A stretch of DNA of 64,000 nucleotides from Mixta gaviniae (lineage in GTDB: Bacteria > Pseudomonadota > Gammaproteobacteria > Enterobacterales > Enterobacteriaceae). Positions 36,402 through 46,418 of the stretch are shown here, in pieces. Position 1 is the stretch's first letter. Each line of letters begins with the position of its first letter. Location: positions 62,001 to 126,000 of the forward strand of contig NZ_CP026377.1 of the NCBI RefSeq assembly GCF_002953195.1. Reading direction: 5' to 3'. The translations under genes and the position numbers were made by a program. Below the pieces are notes generated by a model. The model was given only the letters and a program-made list of their open reading frames with translations, was not told the origin of the DNA and made no database searches.

Positions 36402-37139
36402 ATGGATAATGTCATTGTGAATGGATTATATACCCCAGAGGGTATGGTAGATAAAGACGCGCTATGGAAAAAATATGCTTATCTGGTTCGGCATGAGGCG
36501 CTGCGGCTTCAGGTGAGATTACCCGGCAGCGTAGAGCTTGACGATCTGGTGCAGGCGGGCGCGATGGCCCTTCTCAATGCTATCGATCACTATGACCCGA
36601 AAAAAGGCATCGTCTTCAGCACCTATATTACCCAGCGCATTCGCTGGGCGTTGATTGATGAGCTGCGCGAGCGCGACTGGGTGCCACGCCGCATTCGTAG
36701 CAACGCCCGGGAGATCGCCGCGGTGATCCGGCGTCTCGAACAGCGTAGCGGACAGGCGGCTAAGGAGGCGGAGGTCGCGGCGGAAATGAACGTCTCGCTG
36801 GAGGCGTACCGGCAGATGCTGACTGACACCAATATTAGCCAGATCTGTTCGCTGGATGAATTAATGGAGGAGCTGGCGGATCGGTTTGAGCAGCCCGACG
36901 CGCAGCACGAGAAACTTAATCCGCTGAATGAAACCACGAAAATACGGCTGGTGAGCCAAATCAGCGATGAGATAAAAGCGCTGCCGGAAAGGGAGCAAAC
37001 ATTACTGAATCTCTATTATCAACAAGAATTAAACATGAAAGAGGTGGGGCAAATATTGGGGATAACGGAAACCCGCGTCAGTCAATTACACAGCCAGGCG
37101 ATAAAACGTTTGCGCTCGCGTCTCCAGTTGGCCAGTTAA
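36402..37139 (+). CDS. fliA: RNA polymerase sigma28 factor FliA
   Basis: The 245-residue sigma factor has region 2 (YLVRHEALRLQVRLPGSVEL, DDLVQAGAMALLNAIDHYDP, FSTYITQRIRWALIDELRER, DWVPRRIRSNAREIA), region 3, and region 4 with ALPEREQTLLNLYYQQELNM and TRVSQLHSQAIKRLRSRL. FliA transcribes class 3 genes and is held by FlgM. The ATG at 36402 overlaps poorly with a ribosome binding site; a GTG at 36417 (giving VNGLYTPEG) would align with the E. coli start, so the exact start is open. It is not beside fliC here, unlike E. coli. Confidence 0.95.
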   Translation: MDNVIVNGLYTPEGMVDKDALWKKYAYLVRHEALRLQVRLPGSVELDDLVQAGAMALLNAIDHYDPKKGIVFSTYITQRIRWALIDELRERDWVPRRIRSNAREIAAVIRRLEQRSGQAAKEAEVAAEMNVSLEAYRQMLTDTNISQICSLDELMEELADRFEQPDAQHEKLNPLNETTKIRLVSQISDEIKALPEREQTLLNLYYQQELNMKEVGQILGITETRVSQLHSQAIKRLRSRLQLAS

Positions 37140-37623
37140 TTTGTTAAAACCCATAGGATTTTAAGTTATTTAAAAAATAGAGTATTGTTTAACTCGTCAG
37201 AAACAGGTTAATTCCTCTCTTTTCTTCGGAATATTCCTGCATTAATAAAAAAAGAATTTTGGCATTATCGTATTGATTGCCATTGAATTTGTTGCCTCTT
37301 TTAAATATAGGCTAAAAAAATCTTGAAAAGAGCGTGTTGGTTAGATGATAATCGAGTTCCAAATAGGAAATGTCTGGAAAATGCCAACATCAGGAAATAG
37401 CTCGCCGGATGTTAAGGAAGGCAAAAACACCTCATACCAACGCCTTACTAATTATTAGTATTACCTTGCCTGACCTGACCTCATGCGACGATAAAGTATT
37501 AATACTGACGTTTCCGCATGTAAAAAGAGAGACATTCCATATTGTTTGGATCTTATCTGACGCCTGTTGCCGCAATATAACAGGCAGGATTGTTTAACAT
37601 GAAATCAATGTGGAATAGAAAAT
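37140..37623 (+). other. AT-rich flhDC control region
   Basis: The 484-bp gap between fliA and flhD is markedly AT-richer than its surroundings, as expected for the large flhDC promoter and leader that integrates many regulators in enterobacteria. I cannot assign individual sites by eye. A 75-codon open frame at 37370-37597 has no ribosome binding site or recognisable feature, and I do not count it as a gene. Confidence 0.6.
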
Positions 37624-37971
37624 ATGAACAAAGCAGATTCGAACGATCAGCTTCAATGTATTCATAATCTTAATCTGACTTATCTTCTGCTGGCGCAACG
37701 GCTTATTCGGGAAGATAAATACGCCGCCGGTTTTCGCCTGGGATTAGAGGCCAGCGTACTGGAGACGATTAATGACCTGACGCTGCCACAACTTATCAAA
37801 ATGGCGTCAACCAGCCAGCTTATCTGCCGTCTGCGCGTCGATGATAAAGCGGTAATTGATTGTCTGACCAGGGCTTCGCGCATCGACGCCCTGCAGCAGA
37901 TTCATACCGGCATTATCTTATCAACGGAGTTGCTCAACTCACTTTCTGAGCAAAACCATCCAACCTGCTGA
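37624..37971 (+). CDS. flhD: Flagellar master regulator subunit FlhD
   Basis: The 115-residue protein matches Flh[41 protein letters not shown], and [18 protein letters not shown]. With FlhC it forms the FlhD4C2 activator of class 2 flagellar promoters. The stop overlaps the first possible flhC start. It lies inside the flagellar locus immediately before motAB-cheAW, as flhDC precedes mot-che in E. coli. Confidence 0.97.
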   Translation: MNKADSNDQLQCIHNLNLTYLLLAQRLIREDKYAAGFRLGLEASVLETINDLTLPQLIKMASTSQLICRLRVDDKAVIDCLTRASRIDALQQIHTGIILSTELLNSLSEQNHPTC

Positions 37972-37985
37972 TGGAACCCACGATC

Positions 37986-38522
37986 ATGAGTGAAAAAAGC
38001 ATTCTCGATGAAATCAAAGAAGTGCAAATGGCGATGGAGCTTATTTCCTTCGGCGCCAGAATGCAGGTGCTGGAAAGTGAAATTAGCTTAAGCCGCAGAA
38101 GATTATTAAGACTTTATAAAGAACTGCGAGGCTGCCCGCCGCCAAAAGGCATGCTGCCTTTTTCTGCCGAATGGTTTATGTCCTGGGAGCAGAATATCCA
38201 CTCATCTATGTTTTACAATATTTATCTTTTTATCAAAAAAACTGAAAAATGCCGTCCAGTTGAAGCATTAATAAAATCTTATCGTTTATACCTGGAGCAG
38301 TGCCCGGTAAAGCCGGATGAAAAACCGGTGCTGGGATTAACCCGCGCCTGGACGCTGCTGCGCTTTATTGATTGCGGCATGATAGAACGAACGGAATGTA
38401 TCGCCTGTCACGGCGGCTTTATCGTTACGCATGAACATGCCAAAGATCCTTTTACCTGCAGCCTCTGCAGCCCGCCTTCGCGCGCGGCGAAAAAATGCGA
38501 AAGCTATGACATAGCAGGGTAA
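37986..38522 (+). CDS. flhC: Flagellar master regulator subunit FlhC
   Basis: The 178-residue protein begins [20 protein letters not shown] as E. coli FlhC does, with [20 protein letters not shown] and [20 protein letters not shown]. The zinc-binding cysteines are in CIACHGGF and CSLCSPPS. I prefer the ATG at 37986 over the ATG at 37971 that overlaps the flhD stop. It is about 14 residues shorter at the C-terminus than E. coli FlhC, but the zinc site is complete. Confidence 0.96.
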   Translation: MSEKSILDEIKEVQMAMELISFGARMQVLESEISLSRRRLLRLYKELRGCPPPKGMLPFSAEWFMSWEQNIHSSMFYNIYLFIKKTEKCRPVEALIKSYRLYLEQCPVKPDEKPVLGLTRAWTLLRFIDCGMIERTECIACHGGFIVTHEHAKDPFTCSLCSPPSRAAKKCESYDIAG

Positions 38523-38668
38523 CGAAACGATATCGGGCGATAGCGTTGATGATGACAAGGACTGAAATCGTTAATGGCGTATCTGCGAAAAACGATACGT
38601 CAGCGCCTGCAACGCTATTTAACACGACAAACAGCAACAAACAGGCGTGTCAGTAATAAGGAGCGAGC

Positions 38669-39556
38669 GTGCTGGTTATTTTAGGGTATGTGGTTGTCTT
38701 CGCCACCGTATTCGGCGGTTTTATGTTATCGGGCGGCCAGCTTGGCGCGCTCTATCAGCCGACCGAGCTGTTAATTATCGGCGGCGCAGGCGTCGGCGCG
38801 TTTATTGTCGGCAACAACGGCAAAGCAATTCGCGCCACGCTAAAAGCGTTCCCGATCCTGTTTAAAGGGTCGCAATATAATAAATCTCTCTATATGGATC
38901 TGATGGCGCTGATGTTTCTGCTGCTATCGAAAGCCCGGCAGAGCGGCCTGATGTCGCTGGAAAACGATATTGAAGATCCGCCGGGCAGCGCAATTTTCTC
39001 CGCCTACCCGCGTTTGCTAAACGATGCTTATTTAATGAATTTTATTGTCGATTATCTGCGCCTGATGATCAGCGGCAATATGAGTACCCATGAAGTGGAA
39101 GCGCTGATGGACGAGGAGATCGAAACCAGCGAGCATGAGTTCGACGTGCCCGCCAGCAGCCTCAACTCGGTCGGCGACGCCTTTCCGGCGTTCGGCATCG
39201 TCGCCGCCGTGATGGGCGTGGTGAACGCGCTGGCGGCGGCCGATCGCCCCGCGGCGGAACTGGGCGAGCTGATCGCGCATGCGATGGTCGGCACCTTCCT
39301 CGGTATTCTGCTCGCCTACGGCTTTATCCTGCCGCTGGCGGCGCTGCTGCGTCAGAAAAGCAGCGAAAAAATCAAAATGTTTCAGTGCATCAAAATCACG
39401 CTGCTCTCCAGCATGAACGGCTATGCGCCGCAGATCGCCATTGAGTTCGGCCGCAAAATTCTCTACTCCACCGAACGTCCTACCTTCCTTGAGCTGGAAG
39501 AGCATGTGCGCCAGGTGAAATCTTCAGCGGGCAATGCCCCGGACGGCGCGCCATGA
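38669..39556 (+). CDS. motA: Flagellar motor stator protein MotA
   Basis: The 295-residue stator subunit has four membrane helices (LVILGYVVVFATVFGGFML, LLIIGGAGVGAFIVGNNG, FGIVAAVMGVVNALA, HAMVGTFLGILLAYGFILPL), the conserved proline pair region, and a large cytoplasmic loop. The start is GTG, as in E. coli, with AAGGAG five bases upstream. Translation is coupled to motB by an ATGA overlap. Confidence 0.97.
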   Translation: MLVILGYVVVFATVFGGFMLSGGQLGALYQPTELLIIGGAGVGAFIVGNNGKAIRATLKAFPILFKGSQYNKSLYMDLMALMFLLLSKARQSGLMSLENDIEDPPGSAIFSAYPRLLNDAYLMNFIVDYLRLMISGNMSTHEVEALMDEEIETSEHEFDVPASSLNSVGDAFPAFGIVAAVMGVVNALAAADRPAAELGELIAHAMVGTFLGILLAYGFILPLAALLRQKSSEKIKMFQCIKITLLSSMNGYAPQIAIEFGRKILYSTERPTFLELEEHVRQVKSSAGNAPDGAP

Positions 39557-40485
39557 GTAACCATAAGCAGCCGATCATCATTATCCGCAAGCGCAAAAAG
39601 CATGGCCACGGCCATCATGGCGGCTCGTGGAAAATTGCCTACGCCGACTTTATGACGGCGATGATGGCGTTTTTTCTGGTGATGTGGCTGATTGCCAACA
39701 GTTCCCCGCAGCAGCGCCACCGTATCGCCGAATATTTTCAGATGCCGTTGCGGGTAGCGCTGTCACAGGGGAATCAGGCCAGCCTGAGCGATAGCCTGAT
39801 CCCCGGCGGCGGCGACGATATGGAAAAGAAGGCGGGAGAGATAGCCAAATCCCGCCCGCGCGACGGGGAAAACGACAAAGATATCAGGCGGCTGAAAAGG
39901 GCGCGCGAGCGGCTTGAAAGCCTGATTAAAAGCGATCCCCGGCTCAGTCATTTCCAGTCTAACCTGCGGCTGCAGCTTACTGAGAACGGCCTGCTGATCC
40001 AGATTATCGATACCCAGGATCGCCCAATGTTTAAGCTCGGCAGCAAAGAGCTGGAGAGCTACCTGATGACGATTTTCGACGCACTGGTGCCGGTGCTTAA
40101 CCAGCTGCCGAACCGCATCAGCCTGACGGGCCACACCGATTCTCTGCCCTATGCGCACGGCGAGGCGGGCTACAGCAACTGGGAACTCTCCTCGGACCGC
40201 GCCAATGCCTCGCGCCGCGCGCTGATCGGCGCCGGCCTGACGGCCAATAAATTTCTGCGCGTGATCGGCACCGCCGATTCGATGCTGCTGGAAAACACTG
40301 CGCCTGACAGCCCGATTAACCGCCGCATCAGCATTCTGGTATTAACGCAGAATAAAGAGAAGGCGATTATCCGGGACGACAATCTCATCCAGAGCATCAC
40401 GGAAAACAGCGATCTCAGCACCATTAAATCTGAATTAAAAATAACGCCCCAAACGGATGAGGGCATGGCCGGACTTGCGAATTAA
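39553..40485 (+). CDS. motB: Flagellar motor stator protein MotB
   Basis: The 310-residue protein has one N-terminal membrane helix with the proton-carrying aspartate in KIAYADFMTAMMAFFLVMWL and a C-terminal OmpA-like peptidoglycan-binding domain (NRISLTGHTDSLPYAHGEAG, NRRISILVL). It anchors the stator to the cell wall. Confidence 0.97.
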   Translation: MSNHKQPIIIIRKRKKHGHGHHGGSWKIAYADFMTAMMAFFLVMWLIANSSPQQRHRIAEYFQMPLRVALSQGNQASLSDSLIPGGGDDMEKKAGEIAKSRPRDGENDKDIRRLKRARERLESLIKSDPRLSHFQSNLRLQLTENGLLIQIIDTQDRPMFKLGSKELESYLMTIFDALVPVLNQLPNRISLTGHTDSLPYAHGEAGYSNWELSSDRANASRRALIGAGLTANKFLRVIGTADSMLLENTAPDSPINRRISILVLTQNKEKAIIRDDNLIQSITENSDLSTIKSELKITPQTDEGMAGLAN

Positions 40486-40506
40486 ATCAGGGGAAGGTTA
40501 ATCAAT

Positions 40507-42489
40507 ATGGATGTAAGCGATTTTTATCAGACGTTTTTTGACGAAGCCGACGAGCTGCTGGCGGATATGGAGAAATATCTGCTGCAGCTTGATGCCGCCT
40601 CTCCCGACAAAGAGATGATGGATGCGATATTTCGTGCCGCGCATTCCATCAAAGGGGGCGCGGGCACCTTCGGGTTTAAAAGATTGCAGGAAACGACGCA
40701 TTTAATGGAGAACCTGCTGGACGATGCGCGCTGCGGGGCGCTACGGCTAACCAGCGAGATTATTAATCTGTTTCTGGAGAGTAAAGATATTATGCAAGAT
40801 CAGCTTGATGCCTATAAAGCTTCCCAGGAACCGGACGAACAGAGCTTTCAGTATATTTGCGAAGCGCTGCGGCAGATCGCGCTGCAGCATAACCCGAAGG
40901 CGGCACTGCCCGCGACAAGCGCTCCGGCGCAGAAAGCGGCTGGCGATGGCGAACACGGCTCGCTGCAGGTGACGCTGAACGGCATCAAAGCGCAGGAGGC
41001 GCGCCTGCTGGCCGATGAGCTGGCGAATCTCGGCACCGTGGTCAGCCAGCAACAGCAGGGCGATAGCCTGGTAGTGAGCCTGCAAACCACCGCCAGCGCG
41101 GAGGAGATCGAAGCTGTGCTGTGCTTTATTCTGGAGCCGGAACAGATCGCCATCGCCGCCGGCGCGGCGCCCGCGGTTGAAACACCGCCCGCCGCGCCCG
41201 TAGAGGAAAAGACGCCGCCGCGGGCCGCCGGCATTGCCCCGGCGAAAAACGCGCCCACCCGCAGCCCGGCGCGCGCGCAGTCGGCAGAGTCGGGCAGCAT
41301 CCGCGTCGCCGTCGAAAAGGTCGATCAGATCATTAACCAGGTCGGTGAGCTGATTATCATCCAGTCGATGCTGTCGCAGCTCTCCGCCTCGCTGGAGCCG
41401 TCGGCGAATGACGTGCTGATCAACAGCATCGCCCAGCTGGAGCGCAACGCGCGCGATCTGCAGGAATCGGTGATGTCGATTCGCATGATGCCGATGGAGT
41501 ACGTTTTCAGCCGCTTCCCGCGCCTGGTGCATGATCTCGCCGGCAAGCTGGATAAACAGGTCGAGCTGACGCTGATCGGTGGCTCGGCCGAACTGGATAA
41601 GAGCCTGATCGAGCGCATCGTCGACCCGCTAACCCATCTGGTGCGCAACAGCCTCGATCACGGTATCGAAAGCGCCGAGGTACGCCTGGCGAAAGGGAAA
41701 TCCGCCGTCGGCAACCTGACGCTCTCCGCTGAACATCAGGGCGGCAATATCGTGATTGAAGTCAGCGATGACGGCGCGGGCCTTAACCGCGAGAAAATTC
41801 TGGCGCGCGCCCAGGCGCAGGGCATGACCATCAACGACAACATGAGCGATGAAGAGGTCTGGATGCTGATCTTCGCGGCCGGTTTCTCTACGGCGGAAAA
41901 AGTCACCGATGTCTCAGGCCGCGGCGTCGGCATGGACGTGGTGCGGCGAAACATTCAGGAGATGGGCGGCCATGTCGAGATCGCTTCCGTGCAGAACCGC
42001 GGCTCCACTATCCGCATTATTCTGCCGCTGACTCTGGCGATTCTGGACGGCATGTCGGTGCGCGTGGCAGATGAAACCTATGTGCTGCCGCTGGGCGCGG
42101 TGATGGAGTCGCTGAAGCTGAGTGAACAGGCGCTCTACCGTATGGCGGGCGGCGAGCTGATGCTGCAGGTGCGCGGCGAATATATTCCGCTGATTACGCT
42201 GCAGCACGTCTTCGGCGGTGACGATCAGCCGGTGGAAATCAACGACAGCGTGGCGGTGATCCTGCAAAGCGCCGGCGCGCGTTACGCGTTGATGGTCGAT
42301 CAGCTGATCGGCCAGCATCAGGTAGTGGTGAAGAATCTGGAGCTTAACTACCGCAAAGTGCCCGGCATCTCCGCCGCCACCATTCTGGGCGACGGCAGCG
42401 TGGCGCTGATTCTCGACGTCGCCGCATTGGCGAAGCTGTGCAAATCTCAACGCATCGCGGCGAAAAACGGACAACTGTTCTCTGTTTAA
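40507..42489 (+). CDS. cheA: Chemotaxis histidine kinase CheA
   Basis: The 660-residue kinase shows the five CheA domains: HPt with the phospho-accepting histidine in [17 protein letters not shown] (about residue 48), a P2 CheY/CheB-binding domain (about 160-220), a proline/alanine linker, the dimerisation helices, the HATPase domain with [16 protein letters not shown] and [14 protein letters not shown], and a C-terminal CheW-like domain. It starts 21 bases after motB, as in the E. coli mocha operon. Confidence 0.97.
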   Translation: MDVSDFYQTFFDEADELLADMEKYLLQLDAASPDKEMMDAIFRAAHSIKGGAGTFGFKRLQETTHLMENLLDDARCGALRLTSEIINLFLESKDIMQDQLDAYKASQEPDEQSFQYICEALRQIALQHNPKAALPATSAPAQKAAGDGEHGSLQVTLNGIKAQEARLLADELANLGTVVSQQQQGDSLVVSLQTTASAEEIEAVLCFILEPEQIAIAAGAAPAVETPPAAPVEEKTPPRAAGIAPAKNAPTRSPARAQSAESGSIRVAVEKVDQIINQVGELIIIQSMLSQLSASLEPSANDVLINSIAQLERNARDLQESVMSIRMMPMEYVFSRFPRLVHDLAGKLDKQVELTLIGGSAELDKSLIERIVDPLTHLVRNSLDHGIESAEVRLAKGKSAVGNLTLSAEHQGGNIVIEVSDDGAGLNREKILARAQAQGMTINDNMSDEEVWMLIFAAGFSTAEKVTDVSGRGVGMDVVRRNIQEMGGHVEIASVQNRGSTIRIILPLTLAILDGMSVRVADETYVLPLGAVMESLKLSEQALYRMAGGELMLQVRGEYIPLITLQHVFGGDDQPVEINDSVAVILQSAGARYALMVDQLIGQHQVVVKNLELNYRKVPGISAATILGDGSVALILDVAALAKLCKSQRIAAKNGQLFSV

Positions 42490-42500
42490 GGATAAGCAAA

Positions 42501-43004
42501 ATGACCTCTTCCGCATCCGGAAAAAGAATGGCCGCCGATAATCACGGCAATGAGTACCTGGTGTTTACGCTGGGCGATGAGGAGTACGGCATCGAAATCC
42601 TGAAAGTGCAGGAGATCCGGGGCTGCGAACGGGTTACCCGCATCGCCAATACGCCGGACTTTATTACCGGCGTCACCAACCTGCGCGGCGTGATTGTGCC
42701 CATCGTCGATCTGCGCATTAAGTTTAATCTGGCGGGGGCCGGGATTAATGAAAAGACGGTAGTGATTGTACTGAGCCTGGCACAGCGGGTGGTCGGCATC
42801 GTGGTGGACGGCGTTTCTGACGTGCTGTCGCTGAGTGCCGATGCAATCAAGCCGGCACCAGATTTCTCCGTCACCCTCTCTACCGACTATCTGCTTGGGC
42901 TGGGATCGGTAGAAGAGCGGATGATTATTTTGGTGGATATAGAAAAGCTGCTGACCAGCGAAGAGATGGAGCTGGTTGAAAAAAGTATCGGCGAGACGGT
43001 ATAG
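42501..43004 (+). CDS. cheW: Chemotaxis coupling protein CheW
   Basis: The 167-residue adaptor links receptors to Che[52 protein letters not shown]. The ATG at 42501 follows AAGGATAAGCAAA; the frame upstream overlaps cheA and is not conserved. A terminator (43071-43093) ends the motA-cheW unit, and no receptor gene follows it, unlike E. coli. Confidence 0.97.
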   Translation: MTSSASGKRMAADNHGNEYLVFTLGDEEYGIEILKVQEIRGCERVTRIANTPDFITGVTNLRGVIVPIVDLRIKFNLAGAGINEKTVVIVLSLAQRVVGIVVDGVSDVLSLSADAIKPAPDFSVTLSTDYLLGLGSVEERMIILVDIEKLLTSEEMELVEKSIGETV

Positions 43005-43070
43005 CATCCATTTCACCCGGCCGCCCTCTGCGGCGGCGAAAATGCCTGTCGAAGCAGCGTCGTAAGCAGT

Positions 43071-43093
43071 AAGCAGCGGCGCTGCTTTTTTTA
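43071..43093 (+). terminator. Intrinsic terminator after cheW
   Basis: AAGCAGC (43071-43077), a 3-nt loop and GCTGCTT (43081-43087) followed by TTTTTATT form a good rho-independent terminator for the motAB-cheAW transcript. Confidence 0.85.
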
Positions 43094-43190
43094 TTGCCTG
43101 CGTTTACCGGCGCGGTTCGCGCTATCGGGCTGCCCATTTCCTACTGCCAGGGCCGTTGTTATCGCCATAAAAGAAAAGGGCTGCCGCCAT

Positions 43191-43220
43191 AAAAAACGCC
43201 CCGCCGGTAAAGGCGGGGCG
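43191..43220 (-). terminator. Intrinsic terminator of fliC
   Basis: On the minus strand CGCCCCGCC (43220-43212), a 6-nt loop and GGCGGGGCG (43205-43197) are followed by six T. It lies 41 bp past the fliC stop and is convergent with the cheW terminator. Confidence 0.9.
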
Positions 43221-43260
43221 TGCAGCACCAGCGCGGGGCGGCGATGGCCGCCGGGCAAGC

Positions 43261-44379
43261 TTAGCGCAGCAGGGAAAGCACGTTCTGCGGCACCTGGTTT
43301 GCCTGAGCCAGTACGGTGGTACCTGCGCTCTGCAGGATGTTGGCGCGGCTCATATTAGAGACTTCAGAGGCGAAATCCGCATCCAGGATGCGAGAGCGGG
43401 ATTCAGACAGGTTGTTGACGGTGCTGTCCAGATTGCTGATAACAGAAGCGAAACGGTTCTGCGACGCACCCAGGTTGGAGCGCAGGCCATCAACCTGGTT
43501 CAGCGCTTCATCAACGGTTTTCAGCATGGAGTTAACGATAGCGTCAGCCTCATCTTTCTGCGTCTGCGTTACGTAATCGCCTTTCTCCTTTGCCACCAGG
43601 CCAGTACCGGTGTCATTTTCTGCCAGAGAAAGGGTTTTCTGGATTTCATTGCCTTCAGCGTCGGTGCCTTTAGCAATGTAATTGCCGCTGCCATCTTTCA
43701 TAATGTCGCCGGTGCCGCCGGTGCCGAAGAACTGCTCTTTCAACGCGGTCAGGTCGGCGTCAGTCACATCGTAAGCGCCGATTTTGTCGTTGGCGGCCAG
43801 CGCGCTATAGCCGGTTTCATCAATGACCTGCGCATTGGAGTTGCTGAATACGCGGACGTCAAAATCTTCCATGCCCAGCGTATTGGCGTTCATCTGCTTC
43901 AGCTGCAGGCTGATGGTTTCGCCATCGTTCGCGCCCACCTGAATATTCAGAGACTGATCTTTGCTCAGCACTTTTACGCCGTTGAACTCAGTCTGTTCCG
44001 AGATGCGGTCAATCTCAGCCAGACGTTCGTTGATTTCGTCCTGAATGGACTGACGGTCAGATGCGGAGTTGGTGCCGTTGGAGGCCTGCACGCTCAGACG
44101 ACGAATGTTCTGCAGGTTATCGTTAATTTCGTTCAGCGCGCCTTCCGTGGTCTGGGCGATAGAGATACCGTCATTGGCGTTACGCGAGGCCTGAGTCAGG
44201 CCGGTAATGCTGGCGGTAAAACGGTTACTGATCGCCTGGCCTGCCGCGTCATCTTTGGCGCTGTTAATACGCAGACCGGAAGAAAGACGCTGGATCGCGG
44301 AACCCAGGGAGTTCTGAGATTTGTTCAGGTTATTCTGAGCCATCAGACTCAGGGCGTTAGTATTAATCACCTGTGACAT
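43261..44379 (-). CDS. fliC: Flagellin FliC
   Basis: The 372-residue filament subunit has the conserved D0/D1 N-terminus ([40 protein letters not shown]) and C-terminus ([37 protein letters not shown]). The central variable part (about residues 175-280) is short and hydrophilic, giving a small outer domain compared with E. coli K-12 (498 residues). It is transcribed alone from a sigma28 promoter, against the surrounding operons. Confidence 0.97.
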   Translation of the reverse strand: MSQVINTNALSLMAQNNLNKSQNSLGSAIQRLSSGLRINSAKDDAAGQAISNRFTASITGLTQASRNANDGISIAQTTEGALNEINDNLQNIRRLSVQASNGTNSASDRQSIQDEINERLAEIDRISEQTEFNGVKVLSKDQSLNIQVGANDGETISLQLKQMNANTLGMEDFDVRVFSNSNAQVIDETGYSALAANDKIGAYDVTDADLTALKEQFFGTGGTGDIMKDGSGNYIAKGTDAEGNEIQKTLSLAENDTGTGLVAKEKGDYVTQTQKDEADAIVNSMLKTVDEALNQVDGLRSNLGASQNRFASVISNLDSTVNNLSESRSRILDADFASEVSNMSRANILQSAGTTVLAQANQVPQNVLSLLR

Positions 44380-44462
44380 ATTATTCCCTCGTATATAGGT
44401 ATGATGTTTCTATTGCAATGTCCTTGCAATGTGCTGATGCGTTGACTGACGCATATTTAAAA

Positions 44463-44489
44463 ATATCGGCGCAGGGAAAATTCTCTAAA
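44463..44489 (-). promoter_or_regulatory. Sigma28 promoter for fliC
   Basis: On the minus strand TTTA (44489-44486), 15 bases, GCCGATAT (44470-44463). The long 5' leader to the ATG (about 80 bases) resembles fliC leaders in other enterobacteria. Confidence 0.8.
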
Positions 44490-44809
44490 AAAATAATCAC
44501 AAAAAAATCTGATTTGCGCGAATTACAGGTTTCAGACGGCGATACCGTAGCTTTTATTTCCTCAGCGCACGCCCGATAAAACAAAGCCGATAAAAGCCGA
44601 CATCGGCGTTCGGTTATAGGCGCTTAGCTTTTAGCGGAAAGGTGACATAATTAAAGCTTTATACCGGATTAGCCTTTATTCAGCACAGACGGAAAATAGC
44701 GAGCTTCCGCAGAAACAGGTTATTTACCGTCATATAAAATATCGTTAACCGCCGGCGGGCAGCCTGCGCCGAATGCGGCGTTATTCCGGCGTCATTAATC
44801 GCGAAAAGA

Positions 44810-44837
44810 TTTATCCTCGCGCCGTTTATACCGATAG
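44810..44837 (+). promoter_or_regulatory. Possible sigma28 promoter for fliDST
   Basis: TTTA, 16 bases, ACCGATAG is one base longer than the other four sigma28 candidates, so it is weaker evidence. It lies 48 bp before the fliD ATG. Confidence 0.45.
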
Positions 44838-44884
44838 CTAAAAGAGAGCAGGTAATAAATAAAAAGCCCTAAAAGGAGAATAAT

Positions 44885-46357
44885 ATGGCAACGCTATCTT
44901 CCCTTGGCATCGGTTCCGGACTGGATACGGCCTCTATGCTGACGCAGATGAAGGCGGCCGAGCAAAGCCGCCTGAATCCCTACACCACCTTAAAAAGCAG
45001 CTACGAAAACAAAATCTCCGCCTGGGGAAAGATCTCCAGCGCGCTTTCCAGCCTGCAAACCACAGTGAAAAAGCTCAACGGCGAGGCTTTCAATACGCTC
45101 ACGATAAGCGACAACAAAGCCTTTAAGGCCACCGCCACCCCGGAGGCGGCGGCCGATTCCCACAGCGTCACCGTGAAGCAGCTGGCGGTTTCCCACAAGC
45201 TGAAAACCACCGGCTACCCGAGCGCGGATGATCGTCTCGGCGATAAGAGCGGCGGCAAACGTACCCTGACCATTACCCAGGCCAACGGCAAAGAGATCAG
45301 CGTGTCGCTAAAAGACGATGAAACGTCGCTGAATCAGATAGCAAAAGCGATCAATAAGCAGGAGGGCGATGTACGCGCCTCGGTGCAGCGATCCGATGAG
45401 GGTTATCAGCTGGTGCTGAGTTCGCGCACCGCCGGCACCGAAGGGGAGATGTCAGTGCGCGTCACCGGTGACGATGAGTTGGGCAAGGTGCTGAACACCG
45501 CTGAAGGCGGGCAGCGTCCCGACCCGAATCATCCCGGCGCCGTGATCGGTGCGAATGACCGTATGGTTTCCGTAGCGGCAGCGCAGGATGCGCAGCTGAC
45601 GGTGGATGGCATCAGCTATACCCGCTCCGGTAACAGCATCTCCGATATCATCACCGGCGTTACCCTCAACCTGACGGGCGTTTCTGAAAACGGCGCGTCG
45701 GAGCAGCTGACGCTGAACGTCGATAACTCGGCGATTAAAACCACGCTGCAGGAGTTCGTGAAACAATACAACGCGCTGCTGTCGCAAACCTCCTCCGCCA
45801 GCAAATATGTGCCGAACGAGACTTCCGGCCTGACGGACGCCGACGTCGCCAAACCCAACGCGGAAAATGGCGCGCTGATGGGCGACGGCACGCTGCGCGG
45901 CTTGGTGAGCGAACTGCGTTCGGCGGTGAATGGCGTCTACGGCGAGCGCGGCGCCGATGTCAGCGCCCTTAATTCGCTCGGCATCAACATCGACCCCGCC
46001 AGCGGCCAGATGACGCTGGATGAAGAGAAGCTCGATAAGGCGATCGCCGATTTCCCGGAGCAGATCGGCACGCTGTTTAAAGGCAATAACGAACTGGACG
46101 GCCTCGCCACCGGCCTGAGCGAGATCGTCACCAAATACCTCGGCGATAAAGAGAACAAAAAAGAGGGCGTCATCAAGGGGATGACCGATACGCTGGATGA
46201 GCAGGTTAAACTGGTTAAAGAGCAGATAGACAAGACGCAGAAGCTGATCGATGCGCAGGTAGAGCGCTACCGCGTCCAGTTCCAGAATCTGGACAGCACC
46301 ATGTCGCAGCTTAATAACCTGAGCAATCAGCTCACTGCGGTATTGTCCACCTTGTAA
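44885..46357 (+). CDS. fliD: Flagellar filament cap protein FliD (HAP2)
   Basis: The 490-residue cap protein begins MATLSSLGIGSGLDTASMLT and ends with a coiled-coil region (LDEQVKLVKEQIDKTQKLID) followed by YRVQFQNLDSTMSQLNNLSN. It has no cysteine. FliD caps the filament and guides flagellin folding. It heads the fliDST operon. Confidence 0.96.
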   Translation: MATLSSLGIGSGLDTASMLTQMKAAEQSRLNPYTTLKSSYENKISAWGKISSALSSLQTTVKKLNGEAFNTLTISDNKAFKATATPEAAADSHSVTVKQLAVSHKLKTTGYPSADDRLGDKSGGKRTLTITQANGKEISVSLKDDETSLNQIAKAINKQEGDVRASVQRSDEGYQLVLSSRTAGTEGEMSVRVTGDDELGKVLNTAEGGQRPDPNHPGAVIGANDRMVSVAAAQDAQLTVDGISYTRSGNSISDIITGVTLNLTGVSENGASEQLTLNVDNSAIKTTLQEFVKQYNALLSQTSSASKYVPNETSGLTDADVAKPNAENGALMGDGTLRGLVSELRSAVNGVYGERGADVSALNSLGINIDPASGQMTLDEEKLDKAIADFPEQIGTLFKGNNELDGLATGLSEIVTKYLGDKENKKEGVIKGMTDTLDEQVKLVKEQIDKTQKLIDAQVERYRVQFQNLDSTMSQLNNLSNQLTAVLSTL

Positions 46358-46372
46358 TTTCCCGTAACGGTG

Positions 46373-46404
46373 AGAATAAGCAGGCGCATGTTCCTGCTTA
46401 TTCT
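46373..46404 (+). promoter_or_regulatory. Perfect 12-bp hairpin between fliD and fliS
   Basis: AGAATAAGCAGG (46373-46384) and CCTGCTTATTCT (46393-46404) form a 12-bp stem with an 8-nt loop, starting 16 bases after the fliD stop. The fliS ribosome binding site GGAG begins about five bases after the stem. Only three T follow, so it may be a partial terminator, an mRNA processing site or a translation control element. Confidence 0.6.
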
Positions 46405-46418
46405 TTATGGAGAGCATC

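Larger units (their letters stand above)
44380..44884. other. Divergent promoter region between fliC and fliD
   Basis: The 505-bp AT-rich region holds the fliC sigma28 promoter on its left and a fliD promoter candidate on its right (TTTA at 44810, ACCGATAG at 44830-44837, spacing 16). A GCCGATAA box near 44587 has no matching -35 at the right distance. AAAAGGAG precedes the fliD ATG. A 68-codon frame at 44373-44579 crosses the fliC promoter and overlaps the fliC start on the opposite strand; I do not accept it as a gene. Confidence 0.6.

Noticed and set aside
37370..37597. 75-codon open frame in the flhDC leader
   Set aside because: There is no ribosome binding site, the composition matches the surrounding non-coding AT-rich region, and it has no recognisable features.
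44373..44579. Small open frame between fliC and fliD
   Set aside because: It crosses the fliC promoter and start region and shows no ribosome binding site or protein features.
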